Part shown: one piece after another, positions 42,833 to 50,997 of the stretch
How positions within the stretch are numbered: the first letter of the stretch is position 1
How the letters are laid out: each line of letters opens with the position of its first letter
Assembly: GCA_038199375.1 (NCBI GenBank)
Contig: JBBPZA010000040.1
Location: 1 to 61,129, forward strand
Length of the DNA: 61,129 nt
Source: JBBPZA01 sp038199375
GTDB lineage: Bacteria; Actinomycetota; Thermoleophilia; Solirubrobacterales; Solirubrobacteraceae
Reading direction: 5' to 3'
The notes under the pieces: model-generated
What the model was told of the DNA's origin: nothing
The model's input: only the letters and a program-made list of their open reading frames with translations
Databases searched by the model: none
Translations under genes and position numbers: made by a program

Positions 42833-43765
42833 TCAAAGCGGGGCAGTGCCCTCCGGCCGGCGCTCACGTCGCGCGAGCACCGCGATCGTCCCGCCACGGT
42901 GCGCCGCGCCGGCCAGTGCCTCCGCGAGGGAAGCGAGCGGGGCCAGCGGCAGCATGCCCAGCGTGATCGCCAGATCGCGTGAGCGCGCGGACGCGTTTCG
43001 CTTGAGGAGGTTGTACAGGTAGGACGGCGTGTCGGTCAGGAGGTTGACCCATGACTGCCACATACCGAAGGGGTTGTGCTCGAGCAGCAGATGGGTGGTG
43101 GCCAGCGGCGCGAGCCCGCGCGCGCGCAGGAGAGCGTCGAGGCCGGCGGGCGTGAAGTGCGTCCTGTGCCGGGGAACGTCGAGGTGGTACCAGCGCGCGC
43201 CGGCCATCCGCGCCTGGGCGCTGTCGAGGTTGGGGACGCCGACCAGCAGCGCTCCCCCCGGCGCGAGCCAGCCGGCGATCCGCTCGACGGCGGCCCCCGG
43301 ATCGTCGAGGTGCTCGAGCACGTGCCACAGGGTCACCGCGTCGAGCGATCCGGGCTCGACGGCCGCGTCCTCGATGGTCGTCGGCTCGAGCGAAGCCACC
43401 GGCTCGCGCAGCGATGGCTCGATCCCCCGCGCGTCGTAGCCGGCCGCGCGAGCCGCCGCGACGAAGCGACCGCGGCCGGCGCCCGCGTCGAGCAGGCGGG
43501 CAGGAGGCGGGGCGGCGCGGGCGAGGAGAGCGAGGCGCCGGCGGTCGAAGGTGCGCAAGACGGGCGCGGCGAGTCCCGCCAGGCGGGGTGCGCGCGGTCC
43601 GTAGGCGCCCGTCACGTGCAGGTCGGCGGGCGGTCCGCCGAGCGTGACCCCCGTGCCGCACCATCCGCACCGGGCGAGCTCGAAGGCGGCGCGGGTGAGC
43701 CGCTCGCTCGACGGCACGGTCCGCCACGGCGCGAGCGGGCCGCCGCAAGCGGGGCAGGCGCTCAC
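42833..43765 (-). CDS. Class I SAM-dependent methyltransferase with N-terminal zinc ribbon
   Basis: 310 aa. CPACG...CGWCG at the N-terminus forms a zinc ribbon. LLDAGAGRGRFVAAARAAGYDARGIEP is motif I for SAM binding, and VTLWHVLEHLDDPGAAVERIAGWLAPGGALLVGVPN motifs II-III. Similar proteins methylate sugars or cell-envelope precursors. Its GTG overlaps the stop of the upstream reductase gene. Confidence 0.88.
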   Translation of the reverse strand: MSACPACGGPLAPWRTVPSSERLTRAAFELARCGWCGTGVTLGGPPADLHVTGAYGPRAPRLAGLAAPVLRTFDRRRLALLARAAPPPARLLDAGAGRGRFVAAARAAGYDARGIEPSLREPVASLEPTTIEDAAVEPGSLDAVTLWHVLEHLDDPGAAVERIAGWLAPGGALLVGVPNLDSAQARMAGARWYHLDVPRHRTHFTPAGLDALLRARGLAPLATTHLLLEHNPFGMWQSWVNLLTDTPSYLYNLLKRNASARSRDLAITLGMLPLAPLASLAEALAGAAHRGGTIAVLARRERRPEGTAPL

Positions 43766-44868
43766 ACCTCGTAGGAGAGGCCGTGCTCGGTCAGGCGATC
43801 CAGGAAGGGGCGCGGCTCGAAGGCGGCGGCGGGTGCGAGGACGCCGCCGCGGCCCCCGAAGTCCTGGGCGGCCATGAGCGCCGCTCCGTGCACCGCGATC
43901 GCCGCCGTGAGCCCGTAGACGTCGCTGCCGCGAACCACCCCGCGCCCGACGGAACCGTCCTCGCCCGCCGCGACCGCGACGATCGTGAAGCGGTCCGTCC
44001 GCTGATCCTCGAGGGAAGAGCGCTCGGGCAGCCGGTCGATCGCCATGCTGGCCAGGGACCGCAGCGGGGTGCGCAGCGCAAGGCGCACGACGGGGAGCGT
44101 CAGCGTGAGCAGCGGACCGAGCGCCGGGTGCGGTATCAAGCCGCGGGCGTCGATCAACGCGGTGACCCTGCGGGTCCGCAGGTGCTGGGGTGCCGTCACC
44201 ACCTCGCCTGAGGCGTAGTTCATCATCGGCGCGCGCCCGATCTCGTCAGGGAACGTGAAGACCGCGCGCCCGTGTCCGGTCTTCCCCGTCTGCCACGCTC
44301 CCTCGTCGTAGCGCAGGGCGCGGCTCTTGAAGATCTCCAGCATGGATTGCATGGTGCCCCGGGACGGCGCCACCCCTCCTACCGAGTAGGCGACGACGAG
44401 CTCTCGCAGCGGCTCGTGCCCCTGGGCGGCGAGGTGGGCGATGAGGTCGCCCGGGACGTAGTCGAAGCCCGCCGCGCAGACGACCGCGACCTCCGCCGCG
44501 CGCGCGGCGCCGTCCCAGCGGTCGGCGATGCGCTTCATGTAGAGCTGCTCACCCGTGGTGTCGAGGTAGTGCGCGCCCGTCTCGATGGCCGCGCGGACCA
44601 CTGCCTCCCCCCAGCGCGAGAACGGCCCGGCGCAGTTGATGACCACCGAGCAGTCTCCGAGCGCGTGGCGAAGGGCATCGCGATCCTCGACCGACGCCGT
44701 GCGCACCGGCGCGTCGGTCCCGGCTTGCGCGGCGGCCGCACGCAGCCGGGCGGCGCTGCGCCCCGCGACGACGTGGGGCAGCCCGCGGCGAACGAGCTCG
44801 CGCAGGATCAGCTTGCCGGTGTACCCGCTCGCGCCGTAGACCCCGATCGGCCCGCCGGCCTGGGGCAC
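43762..44868 (-). CDS. Saccharopine dehydrogenase-like / trans-acting enoyl reductase family protein
   Basis: 368 aa. IGVYGASGYTGKLILRELVRRGLPHVVAGRS is a Rossmann fold with GASGYTG, and VVINCAGPFSRWGEAVVRAA and AHYLDTTGE follow as in the saccharopine dehydrogenase-like family that includes mycobacterial trans-acting enoyl reductases. Likely reduces a lipid or polyketide-type double bond with NAD(P)H. Coupled with the methyltransferase (GTGA). Confidence 0.85.
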   Translation of the reverse strand: MPQAGGPIGVYGASGYTGKLILRELVRRGLPHVVAGRSAARLRAAAAQAGTDAPVRTASVEDRDALRHALGDCSVVINCAGPFSRWGEAVVRAAIETGAHYLDTTGEQLYMKRIADRWDGAARAAEVAVVCAAGFDYVPGDLIAHLAAQGHEPLRELVVAYSVGGVAPSRGTMQSMLEIFKSRALRYDEGAWQTGKTGHGRAVFTFPDEIGRAPMMNYASGEVVTAPQHLRTRRVTALIDARGLIPHPALGPLLTLTLPVVRLALRTPLRSLASMAIDRLPERSSLEDQRTDRFTIVAVAAGEDGSVGRGVVRGSDVYGLTAAIAVHGAALMAAQDFGGRGGVLAPAAAFEPRPFLDRLTEHGLSYEV

Positions 44869-44874
44869 CGTCGC

Positions 44875-45324
44875 TCAGCCGCCCCGGTCGTAGAAGTAGA
44901 ACTCGGGCAGGGCGGCGCGGGTGATCTCGGAGGTGATGTCGTAGGCGAGCTCGGTGTCGCCCGTGCGCACGACGATGTCGTCGAGGGTGACGATGCCGCT
45001 GAGGCGCTCCCCGTCGAGGATCGGGAGGCGCCGGATCGCATGGCGCACCATCAGCTCGCCAGCCTCCTTGAGGTGCATCTCGGGGTGCCCGGTGACCACC
45101 GGGGACGTCGCGTGGTCGGCGGCGCGGTCGGCCGGGTCGCGACCGTCGGCCACCACGCTGAGCGTGAGGTCGCGGTCGGTGACGAAGCCGACGGGGCCGC
45201 CGTCGTCGTCGACGAGCACGACCGAGCCGACGTTGCGCTCGCGCATCAGCTCGGCCACCTCCCGAACCGAAGCCTCGGGGCTCGCGGTGACCACCGAGCC
45301 GGTCATCACCTCGCTGATCTGCAC
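44875..45324 (-). CDS. Two-CBS-domain protein
   Basis: 149 aa. Two CBS motifs: ISEVMTGSVVTASPEASVREVAELM...VGFVTDRDLTLSV and HLKEAGELMVRHAIRRLPILDGERLSGIVTLDDIV. CBS pairs bind adenosine nucleotides or SAM as energy sensors. The C-terminus (ALPEFYFYDRGG) is extra. GTG at 45324 is used because a TAGAGT box ends 8 bases before it; an ATG ten codons upstream (45354) is the alternative. Confidence 0.88.
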   Translation of the reverse strand: MQISEVMTGSVVTASPEASVREVAELMRERNVGSVVLVDDDGGPVGFVTDRDLTLSVVADGRDPADRAADHATSPVVTGHPEMHLKEAGELMVRHAIRRLPILDGERLSGIVTLDDIVVRTGDTELAYDITSEITRAALPEFYFYDRGG

Positions 45325-45332
45325 GGGCGCGA

Positions 45333-45342
45333 ACTCTAGACT
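45333..45342. promoter_or_regulatory. Bidirectional promoter with overlapping -10 boxes
   Basis: The ten bases ACTCTAGACT hold TAGAGT on the minus strand (45338-45333) and TAGACT on the plus strand (45337-45342), sharing the central TA. The minus start codon is 8 bases away and the plus start codon 10 bases away. Only one direction can open at a time. Confidence 0.5.
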
Positions 45343-45352
45343 TCGCGGCGCC

Positions 45353-45553
45353 ATGGCGCGCCTAAGTACACGACAGCTCATTATCCGCCGGCGAGTCGAG
45401 CGGCTGGTCGGCTTGATCGCGCCCGGCCTGGACATGGTGCTCGCCGTCGGCGATCGCGTCTCACGCCTCTCGGGTCCCGACCCGGCCGACGAGTTCTCCC
45501 CGCGGCCCCTCAACGCGGACGACTCGCGGCGGGTGACTCCGATTGGCCGCTGA
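45353..45553 (+). CDS. Small hypothetical protein
   Basis: 66 aa, basic at the N-terminus (STRQLIIRRRVERLVGLIAP), with a short hydrophobic segment (LIAPGLDMVLAVGDRV). Unrecognised. It shares the bidirectional promoter with the CBS gene and its end overlaps the start of the next membrane protein gene by 11 bases. Confidence 0.55.
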   Translation: MARLSTRQLIIRRRVERLVGLIAPGLDMVLAVGDRVSRLSGPDPADEFSPRPLNADDSRRVTPIGR

Positions 45554-46445
45554 AGAGCCCGCTCGGCCGGCGCCCGAGGATCCCGAGGCGCTCGTCGCCC
45601 GGGAAGCCCGAGACCGCTCGCGGGCGGTCGCCGCGGCGGCCCTCGCGGCTGCGCTGCCCCTGCTTGCGACGGTCGCCACACTCATCATCAACCAGGATGC
45701 CCCCAAGGCAGGGGAGAACCGCGAGGCCGAGTCGCTGATCTTCGGGCACGAGCATGCGACGGAGCTGATCCTCGTCATCGTCGCGGTGGCCCTCGGCTAC
45801 GTGGCTGTCGGCATTGCGCTCCAATTCCTCTACCGAGCGACAAAGGGACGCCGACCCGAGCTCCCGAGTGCGGCGCGATGGCTCACGGTCGGAGGAAGCA
45901 TCGCGCTGGGGCTGTCCCTCCTGGTCATTCAGGTGGTGCTCACCGTCAAGGCGAGCGACTTCGTCGCCCTCCCATCTCGCACCGACCAGGCCGCGAAGGA
46001 CCTACTCGACGCACCCGCCTTTCAGGCTGCGGCCTACCTCCGCCTCCTCGCCCCCTTCGCACTGGGCTTCGGATTCGTCCTCATAGCCCTCAACGCGATG
46101 CGCGCCGGCCTGCTCACCCGCTTCATGGGCGTGCTGGGCATCATCGTCGGCGCCCTCTTCGTGATACCTCTCGGCTCCCCGCTGCCGATCATCCAGAGCT
46201 TGTGGTTCGGAGCCCTGGCCCTGCTCTTCTCGGGTCGCTGGCCGAACGGGATGCCCCCCGCGTGGGCGAGCGGCGAGGCCGTCCCGTGGCCCTCGCAGCA
46301 GGAGATCCGCGAGCAGCGCGAGCGCGATCGAGCCGCCGCTGAGCCGGAGCCGGAGCCCGATCCCGATCCCTATCCGGCTGTCGTAACCGCCGGCGAGAAG
46401 GCCCACCCGGCGTCGAAGAAGCGCAAGCGCAAGCGGCGCCGGTAG
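45543..46445 (+). CDS. Hypothetical multi-helix membrane protein
   Basis: 300 aa with about five hydrophobic segments, an acidic stretch (EPEPEPDPDPYP) and a very basic end (KKRKRKRRR). Start is TTG at 45543, overlapping the upstream stop. Family not recognised; loosely like DUF4386-type proteins. Confidence 0.65.
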   Translation: MAAEEPARPAPEDPEALVAREARDRSRAVAAAALAAALPLLATVATLIINQDAPKAGENREAESLIFGHEHATELILVIVAVALGYVAVGIALQFLYRATKGRRPELPSAARWLTVGGSIALGLSLLVIQVVLTVKASDFVALPSRTDQAAKDLLDAPAFQAAAYLRLLAPFALGFGFVLIALNAMRAGLLTRFMGVLGIIVGALFVIPLGSPLPIIQSLWFGALALLFSGRWPNGMPPAWASGEAVPWPSQQEIREQRERDRAAAEPEPEPDPDPYPAVVTAGEKAHPASKKRKRKRRR

Positions 46446-46460
46446 GCCCGACGGGAGACC

Positions 46461-47825
46461 CTACGCCGGCGCCGGTACGTCGGGGAGGCGCTCGAGCGCG
46501 GCGTTCATGTCGGCTTCGGAGAACTCGGGGTCGTCGAGCTCGCCGGCCAGGTAGGCGTCATAGGCCGCGAGGTCGAAGTGCCCGTGGCCGCACAGGTTGA
46601 AGAGGATCACGCGCTCCTCGCCGGCTTCCCGCGCCTCCTCGGCCTCCTCGATCACCGCGCGGATCGCGTGAGCCGGCTCGGGCGCGGGGAGGATCCCCTC
46701 CGTGCGCGCGAAGCGCAGCGCCGCCTCGAAGGTCTCGTTCTGGCGGTAGGCGCGCGCCTGCACGGCGCCGGCCCTGACCAGGCCGCAGAGCATCGGGGCG
46801 TCGCCGTGGTAGCGCAGGCCGCCGGCGTGCATCGGCGGTGGGACGAAGTCGTGGCCGAGCGTGTACATCGGCATCAGCGGCGTCATGCCCACCGTGTCGC
46901 CGAAGTCGTAGCGGTAGGCACCGCGGGTGAGGGTGGGGCACGCGGCGGGCTCGGCGGCCACGAAGCGCGTCGCGGCGTGACCGTGAAGGACGCGGCGCAG
47001 GAACGGGAAGCACATCCCCGCGAAGTTCGATCCGCCGCCCACGCACGCCACGATCACGTCGGGCTCCTCGCCGGCGAGCTCCATCTGCGCCATCGCCTCC
47101 TGGCCGATCACGGTCTGGTGCAGGAGAACGTGATTGAGCACCGAGCCCAGGGCGTAGTTGGTGTCCTCGCTGCCCGCGGCGATCTCCACCGCCTCGGAGA
47201 TCGCGATGCCCAGCGAGCCCGTCGGGTGGGAGGCCTGCGAGCGCCCCGCCTCGGTGAGCTCGCTCGGGGAGCGATGGACGGAGGCGCCCCACGCCTCCAT
47301 CATCGAGCGGCGATAGGGCTTCTGGTCATAGCTCGAGCCGACCATGAACACCTCGCACTCCAGGCCGAACTGCGAGCAGGCGAACGCGAGCGCCGAGCCC
47401 CACTGGCCGGCGCCGGTCTCGGTCACGAGCTTGCGCATCCCCGCCCGCGCGTTCTCGAAGGCCTGAGGGACCGAGCTGTTGGGCTTGTGCGATCCGGCCG
47501 GCGAGCCGCCCTCCCACTTGTAGTAGATGTGCGCCGGCGTGCCGAGCTCGCGCTCCAAGCGGCGCGCGCGGTGCAGCGGCGTCGGGCGCCAGAGCCGGTA
47601 GACCTCGCGCACCTCCTCCGGGATCTCGACGAGCGGGTCGGGCGAGACCTCCTGCCCGATGAGCCCCATGGGGAAGATCGCGCTCAGGTCGTCGGGCCCG
47701 GCGGGCTCCTTGGTCCCGGGGTGAAGCGGCGGAAGCGGATCCCCTGGAAGGTCGGGCAGCAGGTTGACCCAGTGCGTCGGGATCGCGCTCTCGTCCAGCA
47801 CGAACTTCGTGCGCTCGTCGCTCAT
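46461..47825 (-). CDS. TrpB2-type tryptophan synthase beta-like protein
   Basis: 454 aa, the long TrpB2 form. GGSPAGSHKPNSS holds the PLP Lys, GAGQWGSALAFACSQFGLECEVFMV and CVGGGSNFAGMCFPFL the cofactor phosphate site. TrpB2 joins indole and serine to tryptophan in vitro but is often outside trp operons, as here; no trpA is near. GGAGG 8 bases before the ATG. Confidence 0.92.
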   Translation of the reverse strand: MSDERTKFVLDESAIPTHWVNLLPDLPGDPLPPLHPGTKEPAGPDDLSAIFPMGLIGQEVSPDPLVEIPEEVREVYRLWRPTPLHRARRLERELGTPAHIYYKWEGGSPAGSHKPNSSVPQAFENARAGMRKLVTETGAGQWGSALAFACSQFGLECEVFMVGSSYDQKPYRRSMMEAWGASVHRSPSELTEAGRSQASHPTGSLGIAISEAVEIAAGSEDTNYALGSVLNHVLLHQTVIGQEAMAQMELAGEEPDVIVACVGGGSNFAGMCFPFLRRVLHGHAATRFVAAEPAACPTLTRGAYRYDFGDTVGMTPLMPMYTLGHDFVPPPMHAGGLRYHGDAPMLCGLVRAGAVQARAYRQNETFEAALRFARTEGILPAPEPAHAIRAVIEEAEEAREAGEERVILFNLCGHGHFDLAAYDAYLAGELDDPEFSEADMNAALERLPDVPAPA

Positions 47826-47945
47826 GCCAATCCTCCAGGTCGGGTCCGGGCCGCGATCCTATCCCGCTTGCGGGCGGTCGGCGGTTGCGCCGGGGACCAA
47901 CGCGGGCATACCCTCGAAGGAGAGAGCGAGAGGGAGGTCCTTGCC

Positions 47946-49523
47946 ATGGCGACCGTCGAGCAGCCCCGCTTCGCCTCCTACGAGGAGGCCGTCGCGCAGC
48001 ACAAGTGGAAGGTTCCGGAGCGCTACAACATCGCTCAAGACTGCTGCGACAAGCACCCGCCCGACAAGCTCGCGATGGTATGGGAGTCCTACGTCGGCGA
48101 GGAGCGCGAGGTGCGCTGGGGAGAGCTCCAGGAGCTCTCGAATCGGTTTGCCAACGTCCTGCGCGAGAACGGCGTGCAAAGGGGTGACCGCGTCGCGATG
48201 CTCCTTCCCTCGACGCCCGAGACGGCGGCGGCCTTCTTCGGCACCTGGAAGGCCGGGGCGATCCTCCTCTCGATGTCGGTTCTCTACGGCGACGAGGGGA
48301 TCAAGCACCGCATCACCGACTCCCAGGCGAAGGTCCTGGTCACCAACGCCGCCAACGAGGATCGCGTCGACGCCTCGCTCGTCGAGAGCCTGGTCCTGCT
48401 CGACCGCGAGCTGCTCGAGGCCTCCTCCGCCGACTTCGAGCCGGTCGACACCGCCGCCGACGACCCCGCCCAGCTCTACTACTCGAGCGGCACGACCGGG
48501 CTGGCCAAGGGGATCCTGCACGCTCACCGCTACCTCCTCGGCCACGAGGAGTTCGTCTACTGCCACGACGTGCGCGACTCAGAGCTCTTCCACGGGATGG
48601 GCGAGTGGGCGTGGGCGGCCGGGATCGCTCCGCTTCTCGGGCCCTGGCGGCTGGGGGCCGTGCAGGCCGTCTACCAGCGCGAGGCGGGCTTCAAGCCTTC
48701 AGACCAGCTCGCTTTCCTGTCCAAGCACGGGGTGACCAACGTCTTCACGACGCCCACCGCCATGCGGGCGATGATGGCCATCCCGGACGCCGGCGAGCGC
48801 TACCCGCAGCGCTTCCGCGTCGTCTGCAGCGCGGGGGAGCCGCTCAACCCCGAGGCCATCCGCTGGTTTCGCGAGCAGTACGGGCTCACGGTCCTGGACT
48901 ACTACGGGCTGACCGAGTCCTATCCCCTGGTGGCCAACTACCCGTTCATGGAGGTTCGCGAGGGCTCGATGGGCCGGCCGATGCCCGGGTGGGACGTCCA
49001 GATCCTCGACGAGGACGAGCGGCCCGTGGCCCAGGGAGAGCGCGGGGAGATCTGCCTGCGCGCGCGCTCGAACCCCCACTATCCCCTGGGCTACTGGAAC
49101 GCGCCGCAGGACTCCGAGGAGGTCTTCGGCGGCGAGTGGTTTCACACCAAGGACGCGGCGAGCATGGACGCTGACGGCTACGTCTGGTACGAGGGCCGCG
49201 CCGACGACGTGATCATCTCGGCCGGCTATCGCATCGGCCCCTTCGAGGTCGAGTCGGCCTGCCTGGAGCACCCCGCGGTCGCCGAGGCGGCAGTCGTCGC
49301 CTCGCCCGACGAGGCCAGGGGCTACGTCGTCAAGGCGTTCATCGTCCTCGCCGAGGGCCACCAGCCCTCCGACGACCTGGGATCGGAGATCGGGCGCTTC
49401 GTCCGCGAGCACCACTCCGCCTACGCCTACCCCCGCCGGGTCGAGTTCATCGACGAGCTGCCAAAGACGCTCACGGGCAAGATCCGCCGGATCGAGCTGC
49501 GCCAGCGCGAGGCGGGCAGTTAG
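47946..49523 (+). CDS. Acyl-CoA synthetase (AMP-forming), medium-chain type
   Basis: 525 aa. YYSSGTTGLAKGILHAH (phosphate loop), YYGLTESYPL, GYVWYEGRADDVIISAGYRIGPFEVES and LTGKIRRIELR (catalytic Lys) are the ANL-superfamily motifs in order. It activates a carboxylic acid to its CoA thioester. The substrate could be a short/medium fatty or aromatic acid. GGGAGG lies upstream of the ATG. Confidence 0.92.
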   Translation: MATVEQPRFASYEEAVAQHKWKVPERYNIAQDCCDKHPPDKLAMVWESYVGEEREVRWGELQELSNRFANVLRENGVQRGDRVAMLLPSTPETAAAFFGTWKAGAILLSMSVLYGDEGIKHRITDSQAKVLVTNAANEDRVDASLVESLVLLDRELLEASSADFEPVDTAADDPAQLYYSSGTTGLAKGILHAHRYLLGHEEFVYCHDVRDSELFHGMGEWAWAAGIAPLLGPWRLGAVQAVYQREAGFKPSDQLAFLSKHGVTNVFTTPTAMRAMMAIPDAGERYPQRFRVVCSAGEPLNPEAIRWFREQYGLTVLDYYGLTESYPLVANYPFMEVREGSMGRPMPGWDVQILDEDERPVAQGERGEICLRARSNPHYPLGYWNAPQDSEEVFGGEWFHTKDAASMDADGYVWYEGRADDVIISAGYRIGPFEVESACLEHPAVAEAAVVASPDEARGYVVKAFIVLAEGHQPSDDLGSEIGRFVREHHSAYAYPRRVEFIDELPKTLTGKIRRIELRQREAGS

Positions 49524-49529
49524 CTCAGC

Positions 49530-49892
49530 TCAGGGCAGCCAGCGCTCGCTTCCGGCCAGCGCGTCGACGAGCGGATGGGCGGTCATGAACTGGTCGAGCG
49601 CATCGACCAGGCGGGCGACCGCCTGCCGGGAGCGGGGATAGCGCCGCCGGGAGATGCAGAGCAGGCCGTAGTGGTCGGTTCCGCGGGCCGCGGCCTCGAT
49701 GACGAGCGGGCGGAAGTCGCCGACGTCCTCGGTCGCGATCGCTCGCTTCTCGGCGGCCATTGCGGCGAAGAGCAGCCGGTCTGAGCGGCTGACGAGTTCT
49801 GGGCGTTCTTTGACCGCAAGCACGTCGTGCCCTCGGGCGCGAAGCTCGCGGGCGATCTCGGGAGTGTAGTGCTCGTCGAGCAGCAGCTTCAT
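49530..49892 (-). CDS. DUF5615 PIN-like toxin
   Basis: 120 aa. MKLLLDEHYTPEIARELRARGHDVLAV, SDRLLFAAMAAEKRAIATEDVGDF are the DUF5615 features with acidic residues of a PIN-like nuclease fold (D6, D40-region, D75-region). Its ATG overlaps the stop of the DUF433 gene, the classical type II antitoxin-first order. Probably cleaves RNA. Confidence 0.85.
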   Translation of the reverse strand: MKLLLDEHYTPEIARELRARGHDVLAVKERPELVSRSDRLLFAAMAAEKRAIATEDVGDFRPLVIEAAARGTDHYGLLCISRRRYPRSRQAVARLVDALDQFMTAHPLVDALAGSERWLP

Positions 49893-50305
49893 GCGAAGGC
49901 GTCGTGCGCCTTCGCCGCGAGCGCCTCTGCCCGGTCTGCCTCTTCGTGCGCCCGTGCGACGATGGCGTCGACCTCGTCCGGATAGGCGGCGTAGTAGGAG
50001 ACGGCCGCCTGCACTAGCGGGAAGGGGATCTCCAAGTACGCCGCCGCGTCATCAAGCGAACCCTCGTTGGCCCGGATCGTCTCGATGACCTCCCAGACAT
50101 CCAGGCCGCAACCGGCCAGCGAGGCACGACGGCCGAGCGGGCCGTCGGAGAAGCGAATCAGTGGATGGTCGTCGCTACGAAGGCCTTCCTCGACGTAGCG
50201 TCGTGCAAGCGCGGTCCGGTCGCGCCCGCTGCGAGCGGCGCGCTCGTCGAGCTCCTGCAAAGTCCGGGGTTCGACACGGAAGTTGAGGTGAGGCTTGGAC
50301 GCCAT
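49889..50305 (-). CDS. DUF433-type antitoxin with RHH-like N-terminus
   Basis: 138 aa. Residues 1-45 (HLNFRVEPRTLQELDERAARSGRDRTALARRYVEEGL) look like a ribbon-helix-helix DNA-binding unit; residues 45-115 are DUF433-like (DGPLGRRASLAGCGLDVWEVIETIRANEGSLDDAAAYLEIPFPLVQAAVSYYAAYPDEV). Antitoxin and likely autorepressor. Confidence 0.82.
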   Translation of the reverse strand: MASKPHLNFRVEPRTLQELDERAARSGRDRTALARRYVEEGLRSDDHPLIRFSDGPLGRRASLAGCGLDVWEVIETIRANEGSLDDAAAYLEIPFPLVQAAVSYYAAYPDEVDAIVARAHEEADRAEALAAKAHDAFA

Positions 50306-50320
50306 ACCGTATTCACCGTA
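50306..50320 (-). promoter_or_regulatory. Direct TACGGT repeats at the antitoxin promoter
   Basis: On the minus strand TACGGT-GAA-TACGGT ends exactly at the antitoxin ATG. The upstream unit also fits a -10 box 9 bases before the ATG. Repeats of this kind suit autoregulation by the ribbon-helix-helix antitoxin. Confidence 0.45.
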
Positions 50321-50328
50321 CCACGACG

Positions 50329-50997
50329 TTACACGGCAGCCTGACCACCCAGACCCTCGACGCGCTCGACCGTCAGCTCGTCGAGGGACTCCAGCGTGAC
50401 CTCGGCGAGCCCTAGCGCGTCGTCCGCCGGAGGGTAGTCCCGGTTGGGGACGGCGACGACGGCCATGCCGGCGGCGGCGGCCGAGCGCAGGCCGTTGGAG
50501 GAATCCTCGATCGCGGCGCAGCGCTCGGGTGCGGTCTCGAGGTGCGCGGCCGCTTCGAGGTAGACGTCGGGCGATGGCTTGCCTCGCTCGACTTCGTCGG
50601 AGGAGACGGTCGCCGCGAAGCAGCCGGATATCTCGGCGAGGTCGAGCACGAGGTCGATGACCTCGCGGTTGGAGGAACTGGCCAGGCCGAGCGGCCACCG
50701 CGCGGCCATGCGCCGGATGGCGTCGGTCGCGCCCGGCAGCAGCGGCAGGTCGTCGCGGTAGCGGTCGGCGAGGCGCTCGACCACGCGCGCGGAGATCGCC
50801 TCGGGCTCCAGGTCGAGCTCGAGCTCTGAGTGCATGTAGCGCGACCACTCGGTCGAGCTCATCCCCTGCATCGCCCCGGTCGCGTCGTCGCTCCAGCGCC
50901 CGCCCTCCTCCTCGACGAGCTTGCGCCGCACGGCGTCCCACGCCTGCTCGGAGTCGACGAGCACTCCGTCGAGGTCGAAGACGACCGCCTCTATCAC
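50329..50997 (-). CDS. HAD-superfamily phosphatase (beta-phosphoglucomutase-like)
   Basis: 222 aa. FDLDGVLVDSE is motif I (both Asp), SSSNREV motif II, ERGKPSPDVYLEAA motif III with Lys, and AIEDSSNGLRSAAAAGM motif IV. The cap is helical (GMSSTEWSRYMHSE). The closest type is the PGMB/GS1-like group; substrate unknown. GTG overlaps the stop of the Nudix-CYTH gene. Confidence 0.9.
   Translation of the reverse strand: MIEAVVFDLDGVLVDSEQAWDAVRRKLVEEEGGRWSDDATGAMQGMSSTEWSRYMHSELELDLEPEAISARVVERLADRYRDDLPLLPGATDAIRRMAARWPLGLASSSNREVIDLVLDLAEISGCFAATVSSDEVERGKPSPDVYLEAAAHLETAPERCAAIEDSSNGLRSAAAAGMAVVAVPNRDYPPADDALGLAEVTLESLDELTVERVEGLGGQAAV

Noticed and set aside
46578..47945. A very long open frame extending the acyl-CoA synthetase upstream by 456 codons.
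   Set aside because: That part is antisense to trpB; a ribosome site and the family N-terminus fix the start at 47946.
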